NCBI RefSeq assembly: GCF_020193575.1
Contig: NZ_JADYVD010000016.1
Coordinates: 1-64,000, forward strand
Length of the DNA stretch: 64,000 bases
DNA from: Ensifer sp. IC4062
GTDB lineage: Bacteria; Pseudomonadota; Alphaproteobacteria; Rhizobiales; Rhizobiaceae
Direction: 5' to 3'
The notes under the pieces were generated by a model. The model made no database searches. It had not been told where the DNA came from and saw nothing but the letters and a program-made list of their open reading frames with translations. Made by a program: the position numbers and the translations under genes. Every line of letters starts with the position of its first letter. Position 1 is the stretch's first letter. Below are positions 34,646 through 45,404 of the stretch, piece after piece.

Positions 34646-36469
34646 ATGACGAGACAAATCCTGCAGATATTCCGCGGTTCCGGCCTCCGGTCGCGGATCG
34701 GCCGCCGCCACCTCGTCTGGTCCGCCGCGATAGGCGTCGGCTTCGCCATCGCCTATAACGCCGCATTGCCGCTGGCTATTTCGACGAGTGATGCGCGCGC
34801 GACGATGGAGGGGATGCTCAATGCCTGGTCAGGCGGCAAAAGCAGGATTGACGGTGAACCGCAAGTCCGGTTCTGGCCCGAGCCGGAACTGATTCTGCCC
34901 GCGACAACGATCGAGTCCAATGAGCCAAACCCGCGCCCGCTTGCGCATATCGGCCGCATCACCGCATCCTTCAGCCTGCTTGGAGTCCTTCGCGGCGAGC
35001 AGGCGCTAAACGATATCCGCTTCGTTGACCCCGTCGTCACCATCGAGCGCGCCGCCGACGGAACCGTCAACTGGAAACGGCCGCACTGGCTGAGCGTCAC
35101 CGAAACCACGTCCGAGGAGGATACACCCTTCGGCGACATAACGATCGAAAACGGCCGCATTCGTATCCTCGACCGGACGGCCGGCAATGGCCTAGACATC
35201 AACATTCCGGCCATTTCCGGAACCGTCAAATGGCCGTCCTTTGCCGAGCGCATCAGCGCTCAGCTTTCGACGACCATTGGCGGCGAGGCGATTGACTGGG
35301 CGTTGATCTGCGACCAACCGCTGGCGCTCTTTGCCGGCGGCAATGCGTCGCTCAGGACGTCGCTGACCTCTACTCCGCTGACCTTCTCCTTCGAAGGCAT
35401 CGGTAATCTTTCAATGTATCCCTTTGCCTCCGGCCATCTGCAGGCATCCGCCCCTTCTCTGTCAGCGCTTCTTGCCTGGTATCGAGGCGACTCGTCGGGA
35501 GTGCTTCCTGCCGGTGCCTTCAGCATCGATGCCATGGTGGCGACCGGCGAAAAGACACTCAAGCTCGATCAACTGCAACTTACTGTGGGTGGCGCTACCG
35601 CAACTGGCGTTCTGGACGTCGCGTTTCCCGTCAGCGACACGCCGCGTATCGAAGGAACGCTCGCCTTCGATAGCATCGACCTCAACGGCCTCAGCCTCCC
35701 GACTGTGACGCCCACGGGCGCAAACGGCCCTGAATGGCGGATGGCGGAAAACCTGGCCGGCGGCTGGCGCGCAGATGTGCGGCTTTCTTCGCAGGAAGTG
35801 CTCGTCGGTCCGCTGCATCTCACGGACGTAGCGGCCGGTATCATGATCAACGGCAACCGGGCATCACTCGATATCGGCGACAGTACCTACGCAAACGGCA
35901 TTCTCAGCGGGCGCTTGGTGCTCTCGGACAAGGGGCTGGAACATGGCGGCCGGCTGCAGATGAGCCTGAAGGATGCCGACTTTGCCACCGTGCTCAACAG
36001 CTTCGGCTTGAGAGGCCCGACGCCGAGCGGCAGGGGTACGCTCAATCTTGACCTTGCGACGGACCGTGCCGTCTGGGCGACCAGCGCCGCCGATCTGTCG
36101 GGCAGGCTCACGTTTTCGCTAACCAATGGCAGCCTTGCCGGATTCGATGCGAACGCCTTCGTCGACCTCATCCGAAGAGGGGAGTTCTTTTCTCTCTCGC
36201 AGGCGAGTGCCGGGGTGTTCGATTTCCAGGCGGCCGAGATCGACGCCAGCTTCGGCGGCGGCGTGGCGCGGCTGAACCGAGCGAATATTGCCGGGCCGTC
36301 AGGCAGCATGTCGGTTACCGGCGTCATTCCCTATCGTACCGGCAGCCTCGCGCTTGCTGGAACGCTCGAAAGCACGGCGACGATCGATCAACCGCTGCGT
36401 TTCTTCGTCGGCGGGTCCTGGCCGAATGCCGTCATCTCGCCCCTCTCCGTCCTCGTCGAGCCGCAATAG
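34646..36469 (+). CDS. AsmA-family envelope protein
   Basis: 607 residues with an N-terminal membrane anchor (HLVWSAAIGVGFAIAYNAAL) and a large periplasmic region. The AsmA pattern is seen at the start (EPQVRFWPEPELILPATTIES, FSLLGVLRGEQ, VDPVVTIERAADGTVNW) and in the C-terminal repeat part (GRGTLNLDLATDRAV, GRLTFSLTNGSLAGFD). AsmA-like proteins are bridge-type lipid-transfer or outer-membrane assembly factors. It is monocistronic, divergent from acsA2 and convergent to potI. Confidence 0.9.
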   Translation: MTRQILQIFRGSGLRSRIGRRHLVWSAAIGVGFAIAYNAALPLAISTSDARATMEGMLNAWSGGKSRIDGEPQVRFWPEPELILPATTIESNEPNPRPLAHIGRITASFSLLGVLRGEQALNDIRFVDPVVTIERAADGTVNWKRPHWLSVTETTSEEDTPFGDITIENGRIRILDRTAGNGLDINIPAISGTVKWPSFAERISAQLSTTIGGEAIDWALICDQPLALFAGGNASLRTSLTSTPLTFSFEGIGNLSMYPFASGHLQASAPSLSALLAWYRGDSSGVLPAGAFSIDAMVATGEKTLKLDQLQLTVGGATATGVLDVAFPVSDTPRIEGTLAFDSIDLNGLSLPTVTPTGANGPEWRMAENLAGGWRADVRLSSQEVLVGPLHLTDVAAGIMINGNRASLDIGDSTYANGILSGRLVLSDKGLEHGGRLQMSLKDADFATVLNSFGLRGPTPSGRGTLNLDLATDRAVWATSAADLSGRLTFSLTNGSLAGFDANAFVDLIRRGEFFSLSQASAGVFDFQAAEIDASFGGGVARLNRANIAGPSGSMSVTGVIPYRTGSLALAGTLESTATIDQPLRFFVGGSWPNAVISPLSVLVEPQ

Positions 36470-36535
36470 GCCCAAGCATCAACACCGCCGACTCCGACTT
36501 TGTGCATCTGAAGAGACGCACCGAACTGTCGGAAG

Positions 36536-37357
36536 TCAGCCTATCGCGGCAAATGCGGCGCGCTCGTCCCTCTCGCGCTGCATCTCGCGATGCCTCGTCA
36601 CGATCGAAGCAACGAGCACGCCGAGCGCGACGACGCCGATCAGGATCGTGCAGATCGCGTTGATTTCCGGAGTCACGCCGAGGCGCACCTGGCTGTAGAT
36701 CTTCATTGGCAAGGTGGTGGCGCCAGGCCCCGTCGTGAAGCTCGAAATCACCAGATCGTCGAGCGACAGGGTGAAGGCAAGCATCCAGCCGGAAAAGACC
36801 GCTGGCGCAATCACCGGCAGAGTGATCGCGAAGAACGTTCTGACCGGCGTCGCGCCGAGATCGAGCGCCGCCTCCTCGATCGACTGGTCGAAGCTCAAGA
36901 GACGCGACTGAACCACAACGGCGACGAAGCACATGGTGAAGGTGATGTGGGCGAGCGTGATCGTCCAAAACCCGCGATCGAGTCCAACGGCGACAAAGAG
37001 CAGCAACAGTGACAGGCCCGTGATCACCTCAGGCATAACGAGCGGCGCGTAGACCATGCCGGAGAATAGCACCCGGCCGCGAAAGCGCGTGTAGCGCACG
37101 AGCGCGAGCGCCGCCAGCGTTCCAAGCACCGTCGCGCAGGTCGCCGACAGAAGCGCAACGCGAATGGTGACCCAGGCTGCATCAAGCAGGCTCTGGTTGT
37201 GCCAGAGCTGGGCGTACCATCGCGTCGAAAAGCCGGCCCAGACGGTCACGAGTTTCGACTCGTTGAACGAGAATATCACCAGAAGCACGATCGGCAGGTA
37301 AAGAAAGCCAAAGCCGAGGACGATGGAGACGATGTTGAAGCGAGACCATTTTGCCAT
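36536..37357 (-). CDS. potI: Putrescine ABC transporter permease PotI
   Basis: 273 residues with six helices. The start (FNIVSIVLGFGFLYLPIVLLVIFSFNESK) is the PotI/PotC pattern, and the EAA loop (SIEEAALDLGATPVRTFF) contacts the ATPase. It forms the channel with PotH. Four bases separate it from potH. Last gene of the four-gene operon; the space to the convergent AsmA gene is 66 bases. Confidence 0.93.
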   Translation of the reverse strand: MAKWSRFNIVSIVLGFGFLYLPIVLLVIFSFNESKLVTVWAGFSTRWYAQLWHNQSLLDAAWVTIRVALLSATCATVLGTLAALALVRYTRFRGRVLFSGMVYAPLVMPEVITGLSLLLLFVAVGLDRGFWTITLAHITFTMCFVAVVVQSRLLSFDQSIEEAALDLGATPVRTFFAITLPVIAPAVFSGWMLAFTLSLDDLVISSFTTGPGATTLPMKIYSQVRLGVTPEINAICTILIGVVALGVLVASIVTRHREMQRERDERAAFAAIG

Positions 37358-37361
37358 TCGC

Positions 37362-38273
37362 TTATCTCCCCTCGCTGTCCGCTTTCGCCTGGACGTTCTG
37401 GAAATAGACTATCGGGAGCACCAGGATGAGCAGGAGGATCGTGGCGACCGCCGAGGAGACGGGCCAGTCGCGGTTGGAATTGAATTCGTTCCAGAGCGTC
37501 TTGCCGATCATGAGGGTTTCCGATCCGCCGAGCAGGTCCGGGATGACGAACTCGCCAACCGCCGGAATGAAGACCAGCAGGCAGCCGGCCACGACGCCCG
37601 CGAGCGATAGCGGGAACGTCACGCGCCAGAAGGCGGTGATCGGCGTGCAACCGAGGTCCTGAGCCGCCTCCGTCAGCGTGTGGTCCATCTTCTCGAGGGC
37701 CGAATAGATCGGCAGCACCATGAAGGGGAGATAGGAATAGACGATGCCGATGTAGATCGCCCAGTTGGTGTTGAGAATGATGAGCGGCTGATCGATGACG
37801 CCGATCGTAATCAGGAACTGATTGAGCAAGCCTTCCGGTTTGAGGATGGCGATCCAGGCGTAGACACGGATCAGGAAGCTGGTCCAGAAGGGCAGGATGA
37901 CCAGCATCAACAGTGTCGGGCGGATGGAACGCGGAGCCTGCGCCATTCCGTAGGCGATCGGATAGCCGATCAAAAGCGTCAGGAAAGTGGAAACGGCTGC
38001 GATGATGAGGCTCGAGACATAGGCGTTGAAATAGAGCACGTCCTCGGTCAGCCAGACATAGTTGTCGACGGAAAACTCGCGCATTCCCTCGAGGATGCCC
38101 GAAAGGCCGCCGGCCAGATCGAAGACCGGCGTATAGGGCGGCATGGCAATCACCGTCTGCGAAAGCGAGATGCGAAAGACGATGAAAAAAGGAACGAGAA
38201 AGAAGAAGAGCAGCCAGGCATAGGGAACGATGATAACCAGGCGGCTGGCGACGGCTGACGCAATTCTTTCCAT
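37362..38273 (-). CDS. potH: Putrescine ABC transporter permease PotH
   Basis: 303 residues with six helices. The N-terminus (LVIIVPYAWLLFFFLVPFF) and the EAA loop (TLTEAAQDLGCTPITAFW) are those of PotH/PotB permeases. It pairs with PotI. Four bases separate it from potG, so the permeases and ATPase are probably translationally coupled. Confidence 0.93.
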   Translation of the reverse strand: MERIASAVASRLVIIVPYAWLLFFFLVPFFIVFRISLSQTVIAMPPYTPVFDLAGGLSGILEGMREFSVDNYVWLTEDVLYFNAYVSSLIIAAVSTFLTLLIGYPIAYGMAQAPRSIRPTLLMLVILPFWTSFLIRVYAWIAILKPEGLLNQFLITIGVIDQPLIILNTNWAIYIGIVYSYLPFMVLPIYSALEKMDHTLTEAAQDLGCTPITAFWRVTFPLSLAGVVAGCLLVFIPAVGEFVIPDLLGGSETLMIGKTLWNEFNSNRDWPVSSAVATILLLILVLPIVYFQNVQAKADSEGR

Positions 38274-38277
38274 GACT

Positions 38278-39423
38278 TCAATCCTTCAACACCACGCCAG
38301 CGTCTTCACCGAACGAGACCCAGACCTGCTGGTCATAGCCAAGCGGATCCTCAACGGCGCGCACAGCATTCAGCGACGATGCCTTGATGACCTTGCCGTC
38401 CTTCAGACGAATGTGGAAGACGGTCATGTCGCCCAGGTAGCCGATGTCCCAGATCTCGCCTTCGGCTGCGTTGAGCGGCGCGTGTTGAGGCGCCTCCCGG
38501 GTGACCCGGATCTTTTCCGGGCGGATGGCAACGGCAGCCCTGGTTCCCGTCGAAAGCTTCTCAGACGAGGCCATCCGGATCGGAACGCCACCCGCCGTCT
38601 CGACACGGACGCGGCCGTCTTCCGTAGCGGCGACCGTGCCGTCGAAAATGTTGACGTCGCCGATGAAGTCCGCGACGAAGCGCGAGTTCGGCGCCTCGTA
38701 TATTTCCGCCGGCGTCGCCACCTGAACGACCTTACCCTGGCTCATGACGGCGATGCGGTCGGCCATGGTCATGGCCTCTTCCTGGTCATGGGTGACGACG
38801 ACGAAGGTCAGGCCCAATTGCTGCTGCAGGTCCATCAGCTCGAACTGGGTTTCCTCGCGCAGCTTCTTGTCGAGTGCGCCGAGCGGTTCGTCGAGCAACA
38901 GCACCTTGGGGCGCTTGGCAAGGGAGCGGGCGAGCGCCACGCGCTGGCGCTGACCGCCCGAAAGCTGGTGCGGCTTGCGCTTTGCAAATTTCTCTAGCTT
39001 GACGAGCTTCAGCATCTGCGCGACGCGCTCGGCAATGTCCGGTTTCGGCATGCCGTCCTGCTTCAAACCGAAGGCAATGTTGCTCTCGACGGTCATATGC
39101 GGAAACAACGCATAGGATTGGAACATCATGTTGACGGGTCGCCGATACGGCGGAATGCCCGCGAGATTCTGGCCGTCGAGGATGATCTCACCCGACGTCG
39201 GCTGCTCGAAGCCAGCAAGCATGCGCAGCAAGGTCGATTTTCCGCATCCGGAGGCGCCGAGAAGTGCGAAGAACTCCCGGGTGTAGATGTTCAACGAAAG
39301 GTCGTCGACGGCGATGAAGTCTCCGAACTTCTTGGTTACGTTCTTGAAGGAAATGAATGGTTTGGAGGTCGGATCCGCCCATGGAGCGAAGGACCGCCGG
39401 ATACTGCCAAGAGACTTCATCAT
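38278..39423 (-). CDS. potG: Putrescine ABC transporter ATP-binding protein PotG
   Basis: 381 residues. Walker A GASGCGKST is near residue 55, signature SGGQRQRVALARS near 155, Walker B VLLLDEPLGALDKKL near 175, and the C-terminal TOBE domain (AAVAIRPEKIRV) is complete. It drives import through PotHI. Two in-frame ATGs (39423 and 39420) begin the gene. It lies 163 bases below potF with a strong terminator between, so the binding protein is probably in excess. Confidence 0.94.
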   Translation of the reverse strand: MMKSLGSIRRSFAPWADPTSKPFISFKNVTKKFGDFIAVDDLSLNIYTREFFALLGASGCGKSTLLRMLAGFEQPTSGEIILDGQNLAGIPPYRRPVNMMFQSYALFPHMTVESNIAFGLKQDGMPKPDIAERVAQMLKLVKLEKFAKRKPHQLSGGQRQRVALARSLAKRPKVLLLDEPLGALDKKLREETQFELMDLQQQLGLTFVVVTHDQEEAMTMADRIAVMSQGKVVQVATPAEIYEAPNSRFVADFIGDVNIFDGTVAATEDGRVRVETAGGVPIRMASSEKLSTGTRAAVAIRPEKIRVTREAPQHAPLNAAEGEIWDIGYLGDMTVFHIRLKDGKVIKASSLNAVRAVEDPLGYDQQVWVSFGEDAGVVLKD

Positions 39424-39542
39424 CTATCCCCGAGTGACACAGCCGGTGGGCGTCCTATCCTCACCTTGGTGCCCATTACAATCTTACGCCGAGCAGGAGA
39501 CGGGTGAAAAACAACGACACGTCTTTCCTCGTCGCCCGCTCC

Positions 39543-39576
39543 AAAAAAATTGCCCGGATTTTGGGGCCGGGCAATT
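39543..39576 (-). terminator. Terminator between potF and potG
   Basis: On the minus strand AATTGCCCGG (39576-39567) pairs with CCGGGCAATT (39557-39548), followed by seven T (39549-39543). It is 10 bases past the potF stop and would end most transcripts after potF, leaving read-through for potGHI. Confidence 0.92.
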
Positions 39577-39586
39577 CGTTCCGCTC

Positions 39587-40681
39587 TTACTGACCAGTGA
39601 CCACCTTGGTCCAGAGCCGGGTCAACGCCCGCTGCTCCTTAGGCTCGAACGGCGTGACGGTGAATAGCTTCTGCATCACCTCGTCTGACGGATAGATAGC
39701 CGTATCTTCCAAGACTTCCTTGTCCAGGAACTGCTGCGAAGCTTTGTTGCCATTGGCGTAGAAGACATAGTTAGAGGCCTTGGCAATGACCTCCGGCTTC
39801 ATCATGTAGTTGATGAACTCATGCGCTTCGGCGACATGCGGCGCGTCGGCGGGAATCGCCAGCATGTCGAACCACATCTGCGCGCCTTGTGAGGGAATCG
39901 AATAATCGACCGTCACGCCGGCTTTCGCCTCCGCGGCACGGTCGCGCGCCTGGAAGATATCGCCGGAGAATCCGACGGCGAGGCAGATGTCGCCGTTTGC
40001 GAGCGCATTGATGTATTCGGACGAGTGGAACTTGCGGACATAGGGGCGGATGCTCGTCAGCAGTTCCGCGGCCTTTTCAAGATCGGCCGCCTCGTGGCTG
40101 TCGGGATTGAGGCCCAGATAGGCAAGTGCGGAAGGAACGATGTCAGTCGGGGAGTCGAGGAGATGGATGCCGCAATCCTTGAATTTCGCGGCCAGTTCGG
40201 GCTTGAAGATGACGTCCCAGTTTGGCTTCGCGTCGGTGCCCAGGATCTCCTTCATCTTGTCGACATTGTAGCCGATGCCGGTCGTACCCCACATGTAGTC
40301 GACAGCATATTCGTTGCCGGGATCGTACTGCGCCGTACGCTCCATGATGACGTCCCACATGTTCGCCAGGTTCGGAAGCTTCGACTTGTCGAGCTTCTGG
40401 AATACGCCTGCCGCGATCTGGCGTTGCAGGAAATACGCCGTCGGCACGACGACGTCATAGCCGGAGCCGCCGGCAAGCAGTTTCGTCTCCAGGATTTCAT
40501 TGGAATCGAAGACGTCGTAGACCACCTTGATACCGGTCTCTTTGGTGAAGTCCTCGAGGATGCTGCTGTCGATATAGTCCGACCAGTTGTAGACGTTGAC
40601 GACCCGCTCCTGCGCAGAAGCAAGCATGGTCGATCCCGCCAGCGCGGCGGCAGCCAGTGTTGCAATTATGATTTTGGACAT
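39587..40681 (-). CDS. potF: Putrescine-binding periplasmic protein PotF
   Basis: 364-residue precursor from ATG 40681 after GAGGGAACTG; a slightly longer frame is rejected. The signal peptide runs to MLASAQ, followed by VVNVYNWSDYIDSSILEDF, the PotD/PotF start with the Trp-Ser-Asp polyamine-binding residues. Further motifs are DVVVPTAYFLQRQIAAG and NPDSHEAADLEKAAEL. It captures putrescine, perhaps also related diamines, for PotGHI. First gene of the operon. Confidence 0.94.
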   Translation of the reverse strand: MSKIIIATLAAAALAGSTMLASAQERVVNVYNWSDYIDSSILEDFTKETGIKVVYDVFDSNEILETKLLAGGSGYDVVVPTAYFLQRQIAAGVFQKLDKSKLPNLANMWDVIMERTAQYDPGNEYAVDYMWGTTGIGYNVDKMKEILGTDAKPNWDVIFKPELAAKFKDCGIHLLDSPTDIVPSALAYLGLNPDSHEAADLEKAAELLTSIRPYVRKFHSSEYINALANGDICLAVGFSGDIFQARDRAAEAKAGVTVDYSIPSQGAQMWFDMLAIPADAPHVAEAHEFINYMMKPEVIAKASNYVFYANGNKASQQFLDKEVLEDTAIYPSDEVMQKLFTVTPFEPKEQRALTRLWTKVVTGQ

Positions 40682-41017
40682 CAGTTCCCTCATTATTATT
40701 GGTTCTCGGCCAGGCCGCTACCCGTGCGGTCCAGCGTGATCCCAGTCGGCCCGACGCGGAGGTTAGGCATCTTTCTCGCCAACCTCAAGCGCTTTCGCTC
40801 GGGATTCAGGCACGATCCCGTGACTAGTGCATTTTGACAAGCGCAAGCAAAAACCGGGACTTATGAGATGGAGCTCAGGGCTCCTGTATCAATCGGAAAC
40901 AGCCACCCTTGTTAACCATGGCGCAAACATGCCGACTCACGACCCGTGTTTACGATTGATTAACCTTGGTGGAAGTGCCAGTTTGCCGCGGTTGTGTATC
41001 AGCGTCCGGGCCACGTT

Positions 41018-41971
41018 ATGAGCGAGCGAAACCGCAGGATCGACCCGAGGGAATTGAAACGCCTCTCGGTTCTGCAGCCGAGAAAATCACTGACGGCAAT
41101 CGCCATAGACTGGGCCATCATCGCCGCGGCGATCGCCGCCAGCGAATATGCCGACAATATCCTCGTCTACGTGATCGCCATCGCCGTGATCGCCGGGCGA
41201 ATGCACGCCTTCGGCTGCATGGTGCACGAGGCTGCCCATTACCGCATCATTCGCGATCGCAAGCTCAGCGACTGGGCGAGCGACATTCTGCTCGCCTGGC
41301 CGGTGCTGGCGACCGTTGACGGTTATCGCCAGAACCACCTTGCCCACCACCAGCACGCCAATACCGATGACGACCCGGACTGGATCGCCAAACGCGATCT
41401 GGCACAGTTTACCTTCCCGCAGAAACTGGCCCGCGGTATTGCGCAACTGCTCGGCTATCTCGTCGCGGTGAATTCGATCCGCGACCTTATTCACATGGCC
41501 AAGAGGATCTCGAAAACGGATCGCTCGACTCCGGCCTACAAGGCGCTGCGGCTTGGCTTCTACCTTTTGGCAGCTGTCGTCTTCACGCTCTTCGGCATCT
41601 GGCACGAATTCGTGCTCTACTGGCTCGTGCCCTTTTTCACTTTCTTCTGCCTGTTTCTTTACGTGCGCAGCGTCGCCGAACATTTCGGCAGCATGGATTA
41701 CAGCGATGAACTGACGAGCTCACGCACCGTTTATCCGCATGCCTGGGAGAAGCTTTTCTTTGCGCCCCACAACATCAACTACCACCTCGAGCACCACCTC
41801 TATCCCGGTGTGCCCTACTACAATCTGCCGGAACTGCACGCGATCCTGATGCGAAACAAGGCCTATGCGGACAGGGCCCACATCACCCGCGGCTATACCA
41901 CCGGGCTCGCTGCAGAATGCTTCGCGCCCGGGGCGCCGCTGCTGCCCAATCAGCACCCGGCCGGTTACTGA
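41018..41971 (+). CDS. Membrane fatty acid desaturase
   Basis: 317 residues from ATG 41018 (MSERNRRIDPRELKRL); GTG 40994 is an alternative. It is an integral di-iron desaturase with all three His boxes: HEAAH (VHEAAHYR), HLAHHQH (NHLAHHQHAN), and HLEHH (NYHLEHHLYPGVPYYNLPELH). Four helices are visible. It introduces a double bond into fatty acyl or related lipid chains; the exact substrate is unknown (acyl lipids or hydroxylation of a terpenoid/sterol-like lipid are possible). Its stop is 8 bases from the convergent regulator gene. Confidence 0.9.
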   Translation: MSERNRRIDPRELKRLSVLQPRKSLTAIAIDWAIIAAAIAASEYADNILVYVIAIAVIAGRMHAFGCMVHEAAHYRIIRDRKLSDWASDILLAWPVLATVDGYRQNHLAHHQHANTDDDPDWIAKRDLAQFTFPQKLARGIAQLLGYLVAVNSIRDLIHMAKRISKTDRSTPAYKALRLGFYLLAAVVFTLFGIWHEFVLYWLVPFFTFFCLFLYVRSVAEHFGSMDYSDELTSSRTVYPHAWEKLFFAPHNINYHLEHHLYPGVPYYNLPELHAILMRNKAYADRAHITRGYTTGLAAECFAPGAPLLPNQHPAGY

Positions 41972-41978
41972 AATCCGA

Positions 41979-43388
41979 CTATTGAAAATCGAAAACGCTA
42001 AGACCAGTCGCCATCTCGTCGAGGCCGAGGGGGCGGGTGACGGGCGGTTCGGCCCGCGCCAGACAGCCTTGCCGCTCGCAGAGGCGGCAGGCTGCACCGA
42101 CGGGTACCGTCGGCATCCTCGAAGCACCGTAGACGACATCTTCCGCAAAGCCGGCGTCACAGCCGATGAGCAGCGCCGTGCGTCTCACCCTCTCCTGAAA
42201 GCCCGCTTGCGGTCCGTCGAGTGTCCGCGAAACAACAAGGTACTCGCTGCCCTCTGGCATCTCGACGCGGTCAACGAGAACCTGACCCGGCACGGCGAAG
42301 GCGGCATGGATGTTGAGCTTGGGACAGGCACCGCCGAAGCGCGCACCAGGAAAGCCAAGCGCGCCTGCACGTCGCAAACGGTGGCCGGCATTGTCGATCT
42401 CCATAAGGAAAAACGGGATGCCCGCGGTACCGGGACGCTGCAACATCGTCAGTCTATTGGCAGCCTGCTCGAAGGACACCTGAAAGCGGGATCGCAAGAC
42501 ATCGATGTCGTATCTCGCGCGCTGCGCAGAGGCTAGAAACGCTTGATAGGGCATCATCAAGGCATGGGCGGCATAGCGCGCTAGTTCGAACCGACCGATG
42601 CGGCGCGCCTCGGCAGTCGAGAAACGGAATTGCTCCAATTCGGCGTCGATCGCCTCGTGGCAGGCGATCGATGCCACTTCCATGGCGATTTCCCGCGTCT
42701 GGTCGAAAGCCGACAGGCGTTCGGAAATAAAGAGCCTCATCGAGTGCCGGTCGAAACGGCGACGCAGGTTCGGCATGGCGTGCACCGGCAGCGTTCTGAC
42801 AACGAGGCCATGCTCCTTCTTGAGCCAGGCCTTCAGGCTTCCGGCAAGGTCGTCGCCGGGCGGAAGCGCGGCGTGGAACGCCTCCATCGCCTCCTCGATC
42901 CGCGCGAAATGATTGGGCCGCGCCTCGAACGCCTCGCGCACCTCATCGATCGGCAACCGCGTGCCCGAAAGTGCCGCCATGTGGCCCTGTCCCGCCAGGA
43001 GGTCGGCAAGATCCTTGAGGCGTGACGCCTGCTCGCGATAGGCGCGATAAAGCTTGACGATGCCGCCGGAGGCATTGGGCGCCGCTTCGGTGATTTCGAT
43101 CAGTTCCTGGTCGCCGGGCAGTTCGCCGGCTAGGAGCGGATCGGCGAAGACCTCGCGCAACTGCGCCAGAGCGCCACCGTTTTCACCCTGCAGCTCGTCG
43201 AGGTCCACCTTGTAGACCGAGGAGAGCTTGAGGAGAAGCTGCACCGTCAACGGCCGCTGATTACGCTCGATAAGGTTCAGATAGGAGGGGGAGATGCCGA
43301 GCGCTTCCGCCATCGCCGTCTGCGTCAACTGAAGACCGTTGCGGATACGTCTGACACGCGGCCCGGCGAAGATCTTGTTTTCGGCCAT
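41979..43388 (-). CDS. ScfR-type XRE regulator (short-chain fatty-acyl regulator family)
   Basis: 469 residues. The N-terminal helix-turn-helix (residues 10-65, LTQTAMAEALGISPSYLNLIERNQ) is followed by an ImmA/IrrE-like middle part (SERLSAFDQTREIAMEVASIACHEAI) and a DUF2083 C-terminal domain with four or more cysteines (PVGAACRLCERQGC). This layout is that of RamB/PrpR-like ScfR proteins that sense acyl-CoA or acetate status. It is divergent from aceA (228 bases). A perfect dyad ATTTGTAA-N6-TTACAAAT covers its own start codon, which suggests autoregulation and control of the glyoxylate shunt. Confidence 0.88.
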   Translation of the reverse strand: MAENKIFAGPRVRRIRNGLQLTQTAMAEALGISPSYLNLIERNQRPLTVQLLLKLSSVYKVDLDELQGENGGALAQLREVFADPLLAGELPGDQELIEITEAAPNASGGIVKLYRAYREQASRLKDLADLLAGQGHMAALSGTRLPIDEVREAFEARPNHFARIEEAMEAFHAALPPGDDLAGSLKAWLKKEHGLVVRTLPVHAMPNLRRRFDRHSMRLFISERLSAFDQTREIAMEVASIACHEAIDAELEQFRFSTAEARRIGRFELARYAAHALMMPYQAFLASAQRARYDIDVLRSRFQVSFEQAANRLTMLQRPGTAGIPFFLMEIDNAGHRLRRAGALGFPGARFGGACPKLNIHAAFAVPGQVLVDRVEMPEGSEYLVVSRTLDGPQAGFQERVRRTALLIGCDAGFAEDVVYGASRMPTVPVGAACRLCERQGCLARAEPPVTRPLGLDEMATGLSVFDFQ

Positions 43389-43408
43389 TTGTAACTTCCT
43401 TTACAAAT
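43387..43408. promoter_or_regulatory. Operator dyad overlapping the ScfR-type gene start
   Basis: ATTTGTAA (43387-43394) and TTACAAAT (43401-43408) are perfect inverted arms with six bases between. Related half sites occur at 43433-43440 (TTTTACAT) and 43531-43538 (ATGTAAAA), the latter on the aceA side, and a further dyad TTTGACA/TGTCAAA lies at 43425-43463. Confidence 0.55.
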
Positions 43409-43615
43409 ACGGCGCCGCGGCTGCTTTGACAGTTTTACATCTTTACCGATTTCCATTGTCAAACACAAGACAAGATAACCCTTTTGGCTTGGCAGCTTCT
43501 GCGATTCTCATGGCGCTTTCGTGCACTGCAATGTAAAAAATGTCACATGCGCTTACGGCCAAGACTGGCGTAAGACCAAAGTCGAAGAGCTATCGGTTTT
43601 TACAAGGAGGCAAGA

Positions 43616-44905
<1,290 letters not shown>

Positions 44906-45035
44906 AGACGTGGAATCAAAGACCGGAGCGTGCGGCATCCCTGCCCGTCGCGCGCCCCGGAAACTACAGAACCTCGAACCGAAAGCGGGATCAAGTGCCC
45001 CGCATCCGGCTCTAAGCTTTGAAGGAGCAACGCCA

Positions 45036-45275
45036 ATGACAGTGCAGACACGCGTCAAGGAACGGGCCGAGGAACAGTCGTCGGCCATGACACCGGAACA
45101 GCAGGCGGCGATCCGCATGGTCGCGAACGACCTGCATCGGCTCAACCAGTCGGTCATGAAGGCCGTCGATGCCGGCGTTTCGGTCGAGCTCGTGCGCTCG
45201 GCGCGCCATCATGGCGGCGAAGGCAACTGGGGCGACTTGCTCATTCCGGTCATCGTCACACAAGGACGGTCGTGA
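45036..45275 (+). CDS. Small protein encoded downstream of aceA (79 aa)
   Basis: Starts at ATG 45036 with a strong ribosome site (GAAGGAGCAACGCCA); the frame back to 44910 is rejected. The product has no signal peptide: a charged N-terminus, a helix (EQQAAIRMVANDLHRLNQSVMKAV) and a C-terminal SARHHGGEGNWGDLLIPVIV. No named domain is recognised. It is probably co-transcribed with aceA. A 37-codon ORF overlaps its stop codon. Confidence 0.8.
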   Translation: MTVQTRVKERAEEQSSAMTPEQQAAIRMVANDLHRLNQSVMKAVDAGVSVELVRSARHHGGEGNWGDLLIPVIVTQGRS

Positions 45276-45388
45276 TGTTACCTCTCGCGGCTGTCGCGCT
45301 CGTACTCACGCTTTCCGGTAGCTGGTGGCACGGCGCCCTGTTCCGTAGGCGGCAGATTCCCGTGGTGGTCCTTTGCGGCCGAAGCTGA
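45275..45388 (+). CDS. Possible tiny coupled ORF (37 aa)
   Basis: ATG 45275 shares its first base with the stop of the 79-residue gene (TGATG), the arrangement of coupled translation. The product is MLPLAAVALVLTLSGSW followed by a basic part (RRRQIP) and VVVLCGRS: one short hydrophobic segment. There is no family and no other support, so it may be chance. Confidence 0.35.
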   Translation: MLPLAAVALVLTLSGSWWHGALFRRRQIPVVVLCGRS

Positions 45389-45404
45389 CCGGACAGCCGC
45401 TCCC

